From contig PLIU01000426.1 in NCBI GenBank assembly GCA_003140095.1, positions 1 to 57,758 on the forward strand: 57,758 bases of DNA, given 5' to 3'. This DNA comes from Verrucomicrobiales bacterium. Its GTDB lineage: Bacteria > Verrucomicrobiota > Verrucomicrobiia > Limisphaerales > Palsa-1400. The notes beneath the pieces were generated by a model. It saw only the letters and a program-made list of their open reading frames with translations, made no database searches and was not told where the DNA came from. Shown in pieces: positions 8,152 to 17,414 of this stretch. The first letter of the stretch is position 1. The number at the start of each line of letters is the position of its first letter. The translations under genes were made by a program, and so were the position numbers.

Positions 8152-10026
8152 ATGAGCGAGACCTTACATAAGGAAGACGATGTCACCTACCAGAACGTGG
8201 GGACGGTCTCGGGCGGAAAATTGGCGGACATCAAACCCGGCCAACGGGCGGGGGCGTTGCGCGGTGCCCAGTTGCTGGCCAAGGCCTTGCGAGCGGAGGG
8301 GGTGGATAAGCTGTTCGGCTATCCCGGCGGCGCGAATCTGGAAATCTTCGACGTGCTGCGGGAATTCGACATCCTTTGCATCCGCACCGAACATGAGCAA
8401 GGGGCGGCGCATGCGGCGGAGGGCTATGCGCGCGCGACCGGCAAGGTGGGGGTGTGCCTGGCGACATCGGGACCGGGAGCGACAAACCTGGTGACGGGCA
8501 TTGGCGACGCGCATAGTGATTCCACTCCCATCGTGGCCATTACCGGCAATGTGCCGTCGCATTTGCTGGGCAAAAATGCCTTTCAGGAGGTGGATATCGT
8601 GGGCGTGACCAAGCCGATCACCAAAAAGAATTACCTGGTGAAAAAGGTGACGGATATTCCCGAAGTGGTGCGCGAGGCCTTCGCGCTGGCGGGCGGCAAT
8701 CGGCCCGGGCCGGTCTTGATTGATATTCCGAAGGATATTCAGCAGCAGTATCCGCGCGACGCGGAGGGCAATTACACGCCGCCGCGGATTCCGGCGATCA
8801 TCGAAGCGCCGGAGCCGCAGATCGGCGGATTGACCGAGGATCAACTCGACGAGTGCTGCCGCATGCTCGCGGAAGCCAGACGTCCGGTTATTTACGCCGG
8901 AGGCGGCATCGTCTGCTCCGACAGCGCGGCCCAGTTGTTGCGGCTGGCCGAAGCCATCAAGTGCCCCGTGACGACCACCATCATGGGCTGGGGCGCCTTT
9001 CCGCCACAACATCCGCTGGCCCTGCATTGCTTGGGCATGCACGGCAGCAAATACGCGAATATCGCCATCAACGAGGCGGATTTGGTCCTGGCGGCGGGCG
9101 TGCGCTTCGACGACCGTGTGACGGGCAACGTGCGCGAATTCATCAAGCATGGCAAGATCATTCATATTGACATAGATCGCAACGAATTGAACAAGAACAA
9201 GACGGTGACGCTGCCCATCTGCGCGCAGGTGGGGCTGGCGTTGGGGCAACTGGCCGATGGCGCCCGCGGCGGCGATTACAGCGAGTGGCGGGAGTATCTG
9301 GCGAGGTTGCGCGCGCAATACCCATTTGAAATTCCGGCATCGGCGCAAATCAAACCTCAACACGCCATCCGGTTGCTGAGCGATTTGACAGGCGGCCAAG
9401 CCATCATCACTCTGGGAGTCGGCCAGCACCAGATGTGGGCCATGCAACACTACCAGTCGCAACGGCCGCGTTCCTTTCTGAGCAGTTCCGGTTTTGGGAC
9501 GATGGGATTCGGCCTGCCCGCCGCCATCGGCGCCAAGGTGGGCTGCCCCGACCGCATGGTAATTGATATTGACGGTGACGGTTCGCTCAACATGACGGTG
9601 CATGAATTGGCCACCTGCCCCCGGTTCGGCATTGGTGTCAAGATAATGGTCATCAATAACCAATGGCTGGGCATGGTGCGCCAGTGGCAGGACATGATTT
9701 ATGGCGGCCACCGTTCCGGCTCGAGCATGTCGGATTCCGTCACGGCGGTCAAACCGCAAGGCGAGACGGATATTTATCCCGACTTTGTGACGATCGCGGC
9801 GGGCTATCGCGTCCGCGGCGAGCGGGTCAGGCGAAAAGCGGAATTGCCGGCGGCGTTGGCCCGCCTGCTGGCCGAGCCGGCCGAGCCGTATCTGTTGGAC
9901 GTGATCGTGGAGGGGGAGGAAAACGTGTTTCCCATGATTCCCGCCGGCGGCAGCTACCGCGATATTATCATGAGCGCCCGCGACATGGCGGCGCGAGCGG
10001 GCGGCGCGCTGGGGAGCAGTATTTGA
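8152..10026 (+). CDS. ilvB: acetolactate synthase, large (catalytic) subunit
   Basis: A 624-residue thiamine-diphosphate enzyme that joins two pyruvates (or pyruvate and 2-ketobutyrate) in the first step of valine, leucine and isoleucine synthesis. The N-terminal domain has 'FGYPGGANLEIFDVL' and the catalytic-Glu motif 'RTEHEQGAAHAAEGYAR'. The central FAD-binding-like domain follows, and the ThDP pyrophosphate motif is 'GDGSLNMTVHELATCPR' with 'VINNQWLGMVRQWQ'. The length is typical of IlvB. The first ~25 residues precede the conserved core, so the start could be slightly internal. No regulatory IlvN gene is adjacent: the next gene is convergent and ends two bases beyond this stop. The upstream DNA is repeat-rich. 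Confidence 0.95.
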   Translation: MSETLHKEDDVTYQNVGTVSGGKLADIKPGQRAGALRGAQLLAKALRAEGVDKLFGYPGGANLEIFDVLREFDILCIRTEHEQGAAHAAEGYARATGKVGVCLATSGPGATNLVTGIGDAHSDSTPIVAITGNVPSHLLGKNAFQEVDIVGVTKPITKKNYLVKKVTDIPEVVREAFALAGGNRPGPVLIDIPKDIQQQYPRDAEGNYTPPRIPAIIEAPEPQIGGLTEDQLDECCRMLAEARRPVIYAGGGIVCSDSAAQLLRLAEAIKCPVTTTIMGWGAFPPQHPLALHCLGMHGSKYANIAINEADLVLAAGVRFDDRVTGNVREFIKHGKIIHIDIDRNELNKNKTVTLPICAQVGLALGQLADGARGGDYSEWREYLARLRAQYPFEIPASAQIKPQHAIRLLSDLTGGQAIITLGVGQHQMWAMQHYQSQRPRSFLSSSGFGTMGFGLPAAIGAKVGCPDRMVIDIDGDGSLNMTVHELATCPRFGIGVKIMVINNQWLGMVRQWQDMIYGGHRSGSSMSDSVTAVKPQGETDIYPDFVTIAAGYRVRGERVRRKAELPAALARLLAEPAEPYLLDVIVEGEENVFPMIPAGGSYRDIIMSARDMAARAGGALGSSI

Positions 10027-10027
10027 G

Positions 10028-11431
10028 CTATGCTGCAACAGTCTCGGTCTTGGCGGCGGGCAGCGTCACGGTGAACTCCGAGCCTTGGCCGGCGGCGCTA
10101 GCGACGGTGGCGGCGCCGGCGTGCGCTTCCACCACCGCTTTGACTACGCTTAATCCAAGTCCCAATCCGCGTTGCGACCGGCTTTTGTCACCGCGATATA
10201 GGCGTTCCCAAATCCGGCCTTGTTCATCAGGGGGAATGCCGATGCCAGTGTCGCCGAAGCGCACCACCGCGCGGCCGGGCTGGCGGCTGGCGGTGATCGT
10301 GACCGCGCCGCCGCCGGGCGTGTATTTGAGGGCGTTGTCAAGCAGGTTGCCGAAGGCCTGCCTCATGCGAGTCGCATCGACCGAGGCTTCGCAACTGGGC
10401 GGCAAGTCGGCGGTCACTTTGATTTTCTTTTCTTCGGCGACGTATTCGTACATCTCGACGACTTCGCGGATGAGCTGGCAAAGATCGACTGTCCGCAGCT
10501 CCAGGCGCATGGTTCCAGCCTCGGCTTCGGCGATGTCCATGAGGGTTTTGATCATGCTTAAAACGCGGTCGGATTCCTCCACGCAATCGGCCAGCGCTTC
10601 GCGCATGGCGGCGGGATCGGCGTGGTCGCGCACGGCCAGCTCGGCCGAACCGCGCAGGCGCGTCAAGGGCGTGCGCAAGTCGTGGGCGACGTTGTCCATG
10701 GACTCGCGCATGGCGCGGATGAGGGCTTGCTCTTTGTCCAGCATGGCGTTGAAGAGTCGCACCATTTCGTCCAATTCATCGTGCGAGGGACGGGTGGGAA
10801 CGCGGGCGTCCAGGAGGCCGGTGCGGAGGATGTCGCGCGCGGTGGCGACGATCTGGCGGACAGGCAGCATGGCGCGATGGGAAAGGAAAGCGCCAAAAAC
10901 CAGCCCGAGCAAGGCCACGGCCACGCCGGTGGGCAGGGCCGTCTGGCAGAACGACTGCCAGAGCATCTCCCTATTGTTGGTGATACGGCCGATGACGAGG
11001 AGGGCTCCGTCGAACATTTTCGCGCGTGTCCAGGTGAAATCTTTTTCGGCATCTTTGGGGGTGCGGTTAATTTCAAATTGGTTCCAGTGCTTCTCCAAGC
11101 TGAAGAATCCAGCCCAACCATTCGGAGCCACCTCGACGGAGAGGGAGAGCTGGGGAGAAGTGAGTTTGACGTAAAAGGATTTGTCATCGGCGGGTTTGTT
11201 TTCCTGAACGGCGCGCGCCTGCAAGACCCTGGCGCCGTCGGCGGCGTAGATGGCCGCGTATTCCTTGAGCTTGGAGAGGATGATTTCCTGGTCCTTGCGT
11301 TGCAGGGCGCTGGCGACAAGATAATAAATCAGCAGTAACAGCACGCCCGCGCTAACGGCGAAGATCAGCGCATACCACAAGCTGAGCCGGAAGGCAAAGC
11401 TGCGCCAGAGCTTACGCGGCTCGAAGGACAT
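10028..11431 (-). CDS. two-component sensor histidine kinase
   Basis: A 467-residue membrane kinase starting '[20 protein letters not shown]'. Transmembrane helix 1 spans ~18-40, a periplasmic region follows to ~160, and helix 2 spans ~166-185, followed by a HAMP segment. The H-box is '[17 protein letters not shown]' with phospho-acceptor His250, and the ATPase has the N box '[16 protein letters not shown]' and 'GDTGIGIP'. The layout matches CusS/heavy-metal-type sensors, but the ligand is unknown. The start at 11431 gives a 20-base overlap with the end of the response regulator gene, which points to translational coupling. The frame extends further upstream only as a shadow of that regulator. 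Confidence 0.92.
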   Translation of the reverse strand: MSFEPRKLWRSFAFRLSLWYALIFAVSAGVLLLLIYYLVASALQRKDQEIILSKLKEYAAIYAADGARVLQARAVQENKPADDKSFYVKLTSPQLSLSVEVAPNGWAGFFSLEKHWNQFEINRTPKDAEKDFTWTRAKMFDGALLVIGRITNNREMLWQSFCQTALPTGVAVALLGLVFGAFLSHRAMLPVRQIVATARDILRTGLLDARVPTRPSHDELDEMVRLFNAMLDKEQALIRAMRESMDNVAHDLRTPLTRLRGSAELAVRDHADPAAMREALADCVEESDRVLSMIKTLMDIAEAEAGTMRLELRTVDLCQLIREVVEMYEYVAEEKKIKVTADLPPSCEASVDATRMRQAFGNLLDNALKYTPGGGAVTITASRQPGRAVVRFGDTGIGIPPDEQGRIWERLYRGDKSRSQRGLGLGLSVVKAVVEAHAGAATVASAAGQGSEFTVTLPAAKTETVAA

Positions 11432-12095
11432 AGCCGATTCCGCGAAGGGTGTGCAGGCGCGTCTTGTCCGGGTCAATCTTGGCCCGCAAGCGATGGACCA
11501 GGACATCGACCACGTTGGTCTGGGGATCGAAGCTGTAATCGAAGATGTGTTCCAGAATCATCGTTTTGGTCACGGTCCGGCCGGCCTGGCGCATCAAGTA
11601 TTCCAGCAGGGCGAATTCGCGGGTTTGCAATTCCACCAGTTGGCCATTCCGAGTGACCGAGCGTGTCAGCAAGTCCAGCGTCAAGTCGCCGACGGTCAAG
11701 CGGGTGGGTTCGACGGTTTGGGTGGCGCGGCGGATCAAGGCGTGCAGGCGGGCGGTCAATTCGGAGAAGGCAAACGGCTTGGTCAGATAATCGTCGCCCC
11801 CGGCTTGCAGCCCTTTGATTCGGTCGTCCAACGAGGCTTTGGCGCTCAGGATGATAACGGGCGTGCGGATTTTCTGGCTGCGCCAACGCTGGATCAAACT
11901 CAAACCGTCCAGCTTGGGCAGCATGACATCGACGACGGCGGCGTCGTAGGCGGTCGTCTCGGCCAGCACCAGCGCCTCTTCGCCGTCGGCGCACCGATCC
12001 ACAGCGTAGCCGGCCTGCTTCAGCCCTTTGGCGATGAAAGAAGCGATCTTGTTGTCATCCTCGACGACTAATATGCGCATTTCCTGGTTCATCAT
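11412..12095 (-). CDS. OmpR/PhoB-family response regulator
   Basis: A cytoplasmic regulator of 227 residues. The receiver domain has '[20 protein letters not shown]', phospho-acceptor Asp56 in '[13 protein letters not shown]' and the conserved lysine in '[10 protein letters not shown]'. The C-terminal winged helix contains '[20 protein letters not shown]' and ends '[15 protein letters not shown]'. ATG codons at 12095 and 12092 and a TTG at 12119 compete; none has a good ribosome site, and the first is chosen. It is the partner of the kinase gene overlapping its 3' end. The HtrA-type protease gene lies upstream but is separated by a strong terminator. Confidence 0.93.
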   Translation of the reverse strand: MMNQEMRILVVEDDNKIASFIAKGLKQAGYAVDRCADGEEALVLAETTAYDAAVVDVMLPKLDGLSLIQRWRSQKIRTPVIILSAKASLDDRIKGLQAGGDDYLTKPFAFSELTARLHALIRRATQTVEPTRLTVGDLTLDLLTRSVTRNGQLVELQTREFALLEYLMRQAGRTVTKTMILEHIFDYSFDPQTNVVDVLVHRLRAKIDPDKTRLHTLRGIGYVLRAA

Positions 12096-12157
12096 AACCA
12101 GACAGGCTCTTTTGCCCAATCACGAAAAAGGTCGAAAAAAAACGAATAGGACCTGAC

Positions 12158-12198
12158 AAAAAAAGTTCTCCCGTGTCCTCCTTGGCGGGACACGGGAG
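12158..12198 (-). terminator. rho-independent terminator of the HtrA gene
   Basis: A perfect 11-bp stem (12168-12178 with 12188-12198, arm 'ctcccgtgtcc') closes a 9-base loop. On the minus strand it is followed by a run of seven T (12158-12164). It starts about 20 bases beyond the htrA stop codon and isolates that gene from the two-component operon. Confidence 0.88.
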
Positions 12199-12219
12199 AG
12201 GCGACATGGCGCGGCAAGC

Positions 12220-13713
12220 TTAACCTGCTTTGCTCTCATCGACCACCATGTAGTGGGTGCCTTGCTTGCTCCAGACATGGAGCAGGGTCGTTTTCTCCTT
12301 GGCGTGCTCAGTCAAACGCACGGCATCGTTGGCGCTGCTGACCGAGTGATGATTGATTTCGGTGATCACGTCCCCCGGCTGGAGGCCGGCCTCGGCCGAG
12401 GCGGAATTGGGGGCCACTTCGGTCACCACCGCGCCTTTGACATTGTCGGGAATCTTAAGTTGCTGGCGGCCCTGGGCGTCGATGTCTTCCACTCCCACGC
12501 CTTGCAGGGTGTCGCTGCTGTCGGAATGGCTGGAACTATTGCCCGCCACTTCTTCCGTGCCGGGCAACTCTTTCACCTTGACTTCAAGAGTCTTGGTGAC
12601 GCCGTCGCGCAGAACTTCCACCGGGACCCGGTCGCCGGGCGGGGCTTCGGCCACTTCCAATCGGAGATGACGGGCGTCGGCGACTTTATGGCCGTTGAAG
12701 TCCAGGATCACGTCGCCGCTCTTGAGGCCGGCCTTTTCCGCGGGACTGTTGGGTTCCACTTCGGCCACCAGCGCGCCCCGGTCATTCTTGAGGTTAAACT
12801 CCTTGGCCAGCAGCGGGGTCACATCCTGCGGCCGCAAGCCCAGATAGCCGCGCGTGACCTTGCCGTGCTCGATGAGGCTGACCATCACACCCTTGGCCAA
12901 ATCGGTCGGAATGGCAAAACCGACTCCCTGATTGCCGCCGCTGCGGCTATAAATGGCGGTGTTGATGCCGATCAAACGCCCTTCCGCATCCACCAACGCG
13001 CCGCCGGAATTGCCCGGATTGATGGCCGCGTCGGTTTGGATGAAGTCTTCATAATCCAGGCCCATGCTGGCCCGCCCGGTCGCGCTGATGATGCCCATGG
13101 TGACGGATTGTCCCATGGCGAACGGATTGCCAACCGCCAGAACCACGTCGCCGACTTCGCATTGGCTGCTCTCGGCGAAGGTGATGGCGGGCTGGTCATT
13201 AGCGTCGATCTTGATGACGGCCAAGTCGGATTTGGGATCCCTGCCGACAACTTTGGCCTTGAGTATCCGGCCATCATTGAGCGTGACTTTGACTTCGTTG
13301 GCGCCATCGACAACGTGATCATTAGTCAGGATGTATCCGTCCTTGGTGACGATGACACCGGAGCCGACGCCATGTTCGGGCGGGGACATCATTCTCTGAT
13401 GTCCGCCCAATTGGTTGCCAAAGAACTGGCGCAAGAGGGGATTATCCGGGAGGCCAAGGTCGGTTTCTTTGCCGGGGATGCTCACCTCGACTTTGACCAC
13501 ACTGGGGACAACCTTTTTGACAATCGGGGCGAAGCTGGTGGATATTTTGACCTCCGGCGTCAGCGGCCGATTATCGACGACAAGGCCAATGGATTTGGCC
13601 TTCGAGACCTGGTCGCCGGCATGAACCGTGATGACCACGGCGCAAGTGCCGGCCAGGAGCGAACCACCCAAAAGGAGGGCGGCCATTCTTTGAGATAGAT
13701 AATTCAATTTCAT
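12220..13713 (-). CDS. periplasmic Do/DegP-like serine protease (HtrA family)
   Basis: A 497-residue protease/chaperone starting at ATG 13713 ('MKLNYLSQRMAALLLGGSLL') with a signal peptide or N-terminal anchor; the TTG four codons upstream is less likely. The trypsin-like domain shows the full triad: His133 in 'ILTNDHVVDG', Asp163 in 'PKSDLAVIKI' and Ser236 in 'INPGNSGGALVD'. Two PDZ domains follow (~275-365 and ~395-490, the latter with 'VVTEVAPNSASAEAGLQPGD'). The length and two PDZ domains fit DegP/DegQ, which degrade or refold misfolded envelope proteins. The gene is monocistronic, with a terminator downstream and a long repeat-rich upstream region. Confidence 0.95.
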   Translation of the reverse strand: MKLNYLSQRMAALLLGGSLLAGTCAVVITVHAGDQVSKAKSIGLVVDNRPLTPEVKISTSFAPIVKKVVPSVVKVEVSIPGKETDLGLPDNPLLRQFFGNQLGGHQRMMSPPEHGVGSGVIVTKDGYILTNDHVVDGANEVKVTLNDGRILKAKVVGRDPKSDLAVIKIDANDQPAITFAESSQCEVGDVVLAVGNPFAMGQSVTMGIISATGRASMGLDYEDFIQTDAAINPGNSGGALVDAEGRLIGINTAIYSRSGGNQGVGFAIPTDLAKGVMVSLIEHGKVTRGYLGLRPQDVTPLLAKEFNLKNDRGALVAEVEPNSPAEKAGLKSGDVILDFNGHKVADARHLRLEVAEAPPGDRVPVEVLRDGVTKTLEVKVKELPGTEEVAGNSSSHSDSSDTLQGVGVEDIDAQGRQQLKIPDNVKGAVVTEVAPNSASAEAGLQPGDVITEINHHSVSSANDAVRLTEHAKEKTTLLHVWSKQGTHYMVVDESKAG

Positions 13714-14507
13714 AATCTGATACAAGTTCTGTTTCCGTTGTTATCAACTGCCCACAACTTGCCCCACACGAATGACAGGAGCCTTTCCGGAATATTACAA
13801 TTTGGTAAATAAAAAAAAGCGGCTGGACAACTTTTTTCCCGTTGACCCAAGGCCTCGACGGCTGAGCCCGATACGGAAATAAGCGAAAATAGCCTGCAAC
13901 ATGACTGACCCCGGCCACGGCCACGCCAACTCAAGGAGGGACAACGCGGACAAAGTCCCCGCCGGCCGCGGATGGCAGGCATAAGAGAAGATTCGCTTAG
14001 GGTGGGCGTCGTATTTTTCATCTCGAATTTTCTCGAATTTTCTGGAGCAAGTTGTATTTCACCGCGTGACATCCTTGGCCCCCGGCCGATGCCTCCGGCT
14101 GCTTCTTGCTCGTGGCGGCAAGAGGCTGGCCGGATTGTAGGCCGCGTGCCCTCACGCGGCGATCTTCCTGAGTCATGGCCCGCCGTGGATCTTTTCCCTT
14201 TTTCATCACTCATTTTGTATGTCTATTGCACATTCTGCGTGTACTATAACTCACATATTAAGAGACTGCAACATATTTCGCAAAATATTTTTGACCCGCC
14301 AACAGTGCCGCTGTGGCATGCGTTTGGACGGCCCTCACCCATCGCGGACGATTCCACGAATGAAGACGCAGGCTCGCATCGGACCGCGAAGATTGTTTGA
14401 AAGAGCGCGGGAAAGACCGTTTTAAAACAAGCGGATGGACAACATTTTTTCTGTTGACCAAAGGCCCTTCCCGCCGCAACCGGGGCGAATTTGCTACTGG
14501 CTGACGC
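13714..14507. other. gene-free, repeat-bearing stretch upstream of the HtrA gene
   Basis: I see no convincing gene in these ~790 bases. The stretch holds a short motif shared with 22659-22680 (13786-13807), two related copies of a 'ggacaac-T-run-gttgacc' element (13819-13846 and 14433-14460), a block shared with 18362-18418, and a hairpin whose arms are 'ccgcgtg' and 'cacgcgg' (~14141-14158). Promoter elements for htrA should lie near 13730-13800, but no clear -35/-10 pair is visible. Confidence 0.55.
13786..13913. repeat. mosaic of short intergenic repeats
   Basis: The block contains 'ggaatattacaatttggtaa', also present at 22661-22680, then a 'ggctggacaact' element repeated near 14433, then ~50 bp ('gatacggaaataagcgaaaa' ... 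'gcaacatgactgaccccgg') repeated almost exactly at 18362-18418. All three lie outside genes. Confidence 0.7.
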
Positions 14508-15191
14508 TCACGTGGTAATAAACGTCGTGTTATATCCTCCAAAGGCACAACTATTATTGTAAATATAATTATTCGAGCAAGGATCATCACCGTATTTCCC
14601 TCCATAAACTTGAATGGACGAACCCGCCGCGCATACTACGCGGTTAAAACGAACGATGTTCGAAACCGAGTCGGAAAGGGTGATGGCTCCGGGGCCGTCC
14701 GGCACATAGCCGCTGTAATCGACGTCGTTGCTTTGAATGACATTTCTATAACCGAGTTGAAAACCAACCTTTATCAGTCGTGAGCCCCAATAGGCGACAT
14801 TCGTGGTTGTATTTGTATAGCAGCTCGGGAACACATACCACGGCGGACTATAGCACCAGTTATTCTGAATGACATTGCTTGGCTCGTAGCAATCTATGAC
14901 ATCATGCCCTGAAAGGTAAAAGTCATTATCTTCAATAATATTGAATGCGGTAAAATCGTTGCTAGAGTTATAAGTGCCCATGGCGAACCCGTGCTCGCCA
15001 CCGTCATTACAACCATTATTGAAAACCACAGATGGCCCGCATTGGTTATTATGAATCCAGTTGGACTGGCAGAAATTATACATCGAGAATGGGCTGCTGG
15101 CCGGTGCTCCAGTCGAATCGTATGTCTCTCCAAAATAATTAGAGGCAATCTTGCAGTTCGTGCGGTACTTTTTCCCCCGACATGCATTTCG
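14508..15191 (-). pseudogene. right-handed beta-helix protein, N-terminally truncated
   Basis: The frame is open from 15191 (after an in-frame TGA at 15192-15194) to the stop at 14508. The first ATG is at 15083, which gives 191 residues, but homologous-looking sequence already begins before it ('NCKIASNYFGETYDSTGAP'). The protein consists of short strand repeats rich in N and G with 'NVIQNNWCYSP', 'NVIQSNDVDYSGYVPDG' and 'NNYIYNNSCAFGGYN', the pattern of parallel beta-helix (NosD/pectate-lyase-like) repeats. There is no signal peptide and no capping domain. I read it as the 3' remnant of a longer secreted protein. Confidence 0.6.
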
Positions 15192-15361
15192 TCACTCGCC
15201 AAACCCTCAATGCAACGCTTTACCGGAGGAGGAAAGAACGTGAACAAGTCAATAGTACGGTTTGACCCCTGCGAACTGCGAATTCTGCCATGACATTTTC
15301 CTCAAAACAAATTCACCGCTGCGCGGGCTTTCAAAAGGGACAAAGACTAAAAAAACAAAAA

Positions 15362-16546
15362 CTAAAGCCTCCTCACACAACGGAACCCGACCTCGTAGTA
15401 GTCGTGGTTCGGGTAGCTGTTGCTGCGATTGGCGCACCGGGCGGTGTAGGCGTAGATGTCCCAAACGCCGCCGCGCACAACACGGACGCCCAGGCCCCCA
15501 GATGCCGGGCCTGTTGGATTAGTAGTTGTTGGTTGACCATACGGCGTCCCATACCAATCCCAACACCACTCCCAGACATTCCCAGCCATGTCGTACAGGC
15601 CATATCCGTTCGCCGCAAAATAACCCACCGGACTCGTGTAGGGATACGCCCCGGTAGCGAAGGCCGGATCATAGCCAATGGCGGGGGCAAGGTCGTAGGC
15701 GAAGCCAGCCGGATTATTACTAGAGCAAGGATAACCGTAGTAATTCGCCTGACTCCACGAAATCGTGTCGCCCCACGGAAACCGCAGCCCGCTCAACCCA
15801 CCCCGCGCCGCCTTTTCCCACTCCGCTTCCGTCGGCAACCGATACCCACTGGCCGTCCAGTTCGGATAGATCGCATCCGTATCGCCGTTGGTATAAACCT
15901 GCATCAACCCCGCATCCGTGTAATACACCGGAGTCAAACCCGCCTGCTGCGAACGCGCATTGCTCCACTTCACCACGTCATACCAATTCACCGTCTGCAC
16001 TGGTTGATTCGGCTCCGGTTGGTTCGCCTCGTTTGTTTTGCTAAAACCGGCATCGTCAAAACCATATCCGTGGCTCGTGGCATAAGAATAGACCGCCTGC
16101 CATTGACTGTAGCTCACCAGGTTCGTGTCCATGTAAAAGGCCGACACAATTATGTTCGTCGGGATGGCGTCGGGCTCGCCATCCAACGTGTCCCCCATCG
16201 TGAACGCACCCGCCGGAATGAGCGCCATCCCGTCGGACGTGGTGGCTGTCTGAGATTGTAGCTGCAGAATGTAAAACCGTTGCGGGGTGCTGGCAGTGAA
16301 GGTGTTGGAGACGGTGATGGTGAAATTCCCGCTCGCGCCCTGAACATTAGTGGCAACCCGCGCCCACTGGCTCAACGGCAGGGGAAGGTTCGTGCTGGTC
16401 AGGACATAATAGTTACCCCCCGAGACGCCATTGCTGCCGCTGACCACCAGATTCGTCCCGGACACGCTCGTTCCCAGAAGGACAGGCCCTTGCCCCAAGG
16501 CAGCCACACACCCACAAAACGCCAAAACGACCAATCCGAGTTTCAT
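15362..16546 (-). CDS. SUMF1/formylglycine-generating-enzyme-like secreted protein
   Basis: A 394-residue protein starting at ATG 16546 ('MKLGLVVLAFCGCVAALGQG') with a signal peptide. Residues ~25-110 form a beta-rich domain with 'YYVLTSTNLPLPLSQWARVA' and 'PQRFYILQL', a module common on verrucomicrobial secreted proteins. The rest is a SUMF1/FGE-sulfatase fold: 'MALIPAGAFTMGD', 'QPVQTVNWYDVVKWSNARS', 'YRLPTEAEWEKAARGG' and 'GLYDMAGNVWEWCWDWYG', ending 'RVVRGGVWD' and 'GFRCVRRL'. In genuine FGE this fold converts a sulfatase Cys to formylglycine; here no sulfatase is near and many such proteins are C-type-lectin-like binders. Direct repeats 'cggtttgacccctg' flank it at ~15259 and ~16698. Confidence 0.87.
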   Translation of the reverse strand: MKLGLVVLAFCGCVAALGQGPVLLGTSVSGTNLVVSGSNGVSGGNYYVLTSTNLPLPLSQWARVATNVQGASGNFTITVSNTFTASTPQRFYILQLQSQTATTSDGMALIPAGAFTMGDTLDGEPDAIPTNIIVSAFYMDTNLVSYSQWQAVYSYATSHGYGFDDAGFSKTNEANQPEPNQPVQTVNWYDVVKWSNARSQQAGLTPVYYTDAGLMQVYTNGDTDAIYPNWTASGYRLPTEAEWEKAARGGLSGLRFPWGDTISWSQANYYGYPCSSNNPAGFAYDLAPAIGYDPAFATGAYPYTSPVGYFAANGYGLYDMAGNVWEWCWDWYGTPYGQPTTTNPTGPASGGLGVRVVRGGVWDIYAYTARCANRSNSYPNHDYYEVGFRCVRRL

Positions 16547-16685
16547 GTCCGGCTTTTTCACGAAGCCCATAAAGACGGGTTGGGGCCTGGAGTCAAAGAA
16601 AAAGAGGCGGAAAACAGTTTCATTTTGGGCTGGCTGCGTGGAGACCCGTGCAGGATCGGGGCAAAGGGAGCAAAGGGGTCAAACC

Positions 16686-16709
16686 GGGGTCAAACCGCGG
16701 TTTGACCCC
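16686..16709. repeat. perfect 24-bp palindrome
   Basis: The half-site is 'ggggtcaaaccg' and the two halves are perfect reverse complements. It lies 50 bases before the stop of the first VPDSG-type gene and ~140 bases upstream of the SUMF1 gene start. Half of it ('cggtttgacccctg') recurs at ~15259, beyond the other end of the SUMF1 gene. It has no T-tract, so it could be an operator, a mobile-element end or an inefficient terminator. Confidence 0.8.
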
Positions 16710-16760
16710 TGTGTATCTACGCCGCCAACGCTCACCCATCATTGTATTGGCAGCGGCTGC

Positions 16761-17396
16761 TCAATTAGGTGTCTTCGCTTGTGGGCGGAGGAAAAACCGT
16801 CCGGTCCAGAGGGCGAGCATCGAGGTCGCCAAAAGTGCAAACGAATTGCCGCAATCGCGCACAAGACTCCAAGTGCCGTACGCAGCTTGGCTAGTAAACA
16901 ATGGGAAGAACGGGTTATATCCAACTTCATCGTTATTGATACCAACAGCTATCGCAAAATTCCCGTACTCGGGCGTATAAGCCTCACCCGATCCTCCAGT
17001 GTATCCTTGCCAGCCAGTCGGTGTGGCGGCCGTGATAACAGTGTTGTACGGGATGGTAACAGCGCTGAGCACGCTCGAGAAAGGCGTGGTGGAACCCGGT
17101 GCTACACCAAAAAAGTCTATGTTCAACACGCTAAAGACATAAGGCGGCTGACCAGGCAGCGGTATGTAGCCCGGTGGATAAGGCGTTGCCTCAATCTCAA
17201 TCGTGGTTCCGTTAAACCCCGTCGGTTGGCCTGGGTTGACCGTAAATACGTAGGTCAGGTCGTAGTTGGCTCTCGCGTCGAGAGAGGAAAGAGCGGCAAC
17301 GCAGAGGCCGCAACACCAATAGACGATGGCACGCCACATCCCATTTCCGGCCCGTCCGTTGCGAGATCCTTTCGGCAAATGAGTACCAGTCTTCAT
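16761..17396 (-). CDS. VPDSG-type sorting-signal protein, copy 1 (degenerate signal)
   Basis: A protein of 211 residues starting at ATG 17396 ('MKTGTHLPKGSRNGRAG'). A signal-like hydrophobic stretch spans ~25-45 ('AIVYWCCGLCVAALSSL'), followed by a beta-rich secreted domain ('ANYDLTYVFTVNPGQPTGFN', 'VLNIDFFGVAPGSTTPFSS'). The C-terminus has the short motif, hydrophobic helix and basic tail of VPDSG/PEP-CTERM exosortase substrates, but the motif reads 'VRDCGNS' instead of VPD(S)G, so sorting may be lost. It is the downstream member of a tandem duplication with the next gene upstream (~77% identical by eye). Its function is unknown. Confidence 0.75.
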   Translation of the reverse strand: MKTGTHLPKGSRNGRAGNGMWRAIVYWCCGLCVAALSSLDARANYDLTYVFTVNPGQPTGFNGTTIEIEATPYPPGYIPLPGQPPYVFSVLNIDFFGVAPGSTTPFSSVLSAVTIPYNTVITAATPTGWQGYTGGSGEAYTPEYGNFAIAVGINNDEVGYNPFFPLFTSQAAYGTWSLVRDCGNSFALLATSMLALWTGRFFLRPQAKTPN

Positions 17397-17414
17397 AATC
17401 GTGTTCCACAATAT

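Noticed and set aside
8164-10038. A 624-codon open frame antisense to the acetolactate synthase gene
   Set aside because: It mirrors ilvB codon by codon, is rich in H, R, Q and A and has no domain pattern; it is a shadow of high-GC codon use.
12253-13698. A 481-codon frame antisense to the HtrA protease
   Set aside because: Shadow of a gene with complete catalytic motifs; no recognisable protein features.
13972-14400. A 142-codon plus-strand frame upstream of the HtrA gene
   Set aside because: It crosses short repeats and a hairpin and has no domain-like composition.
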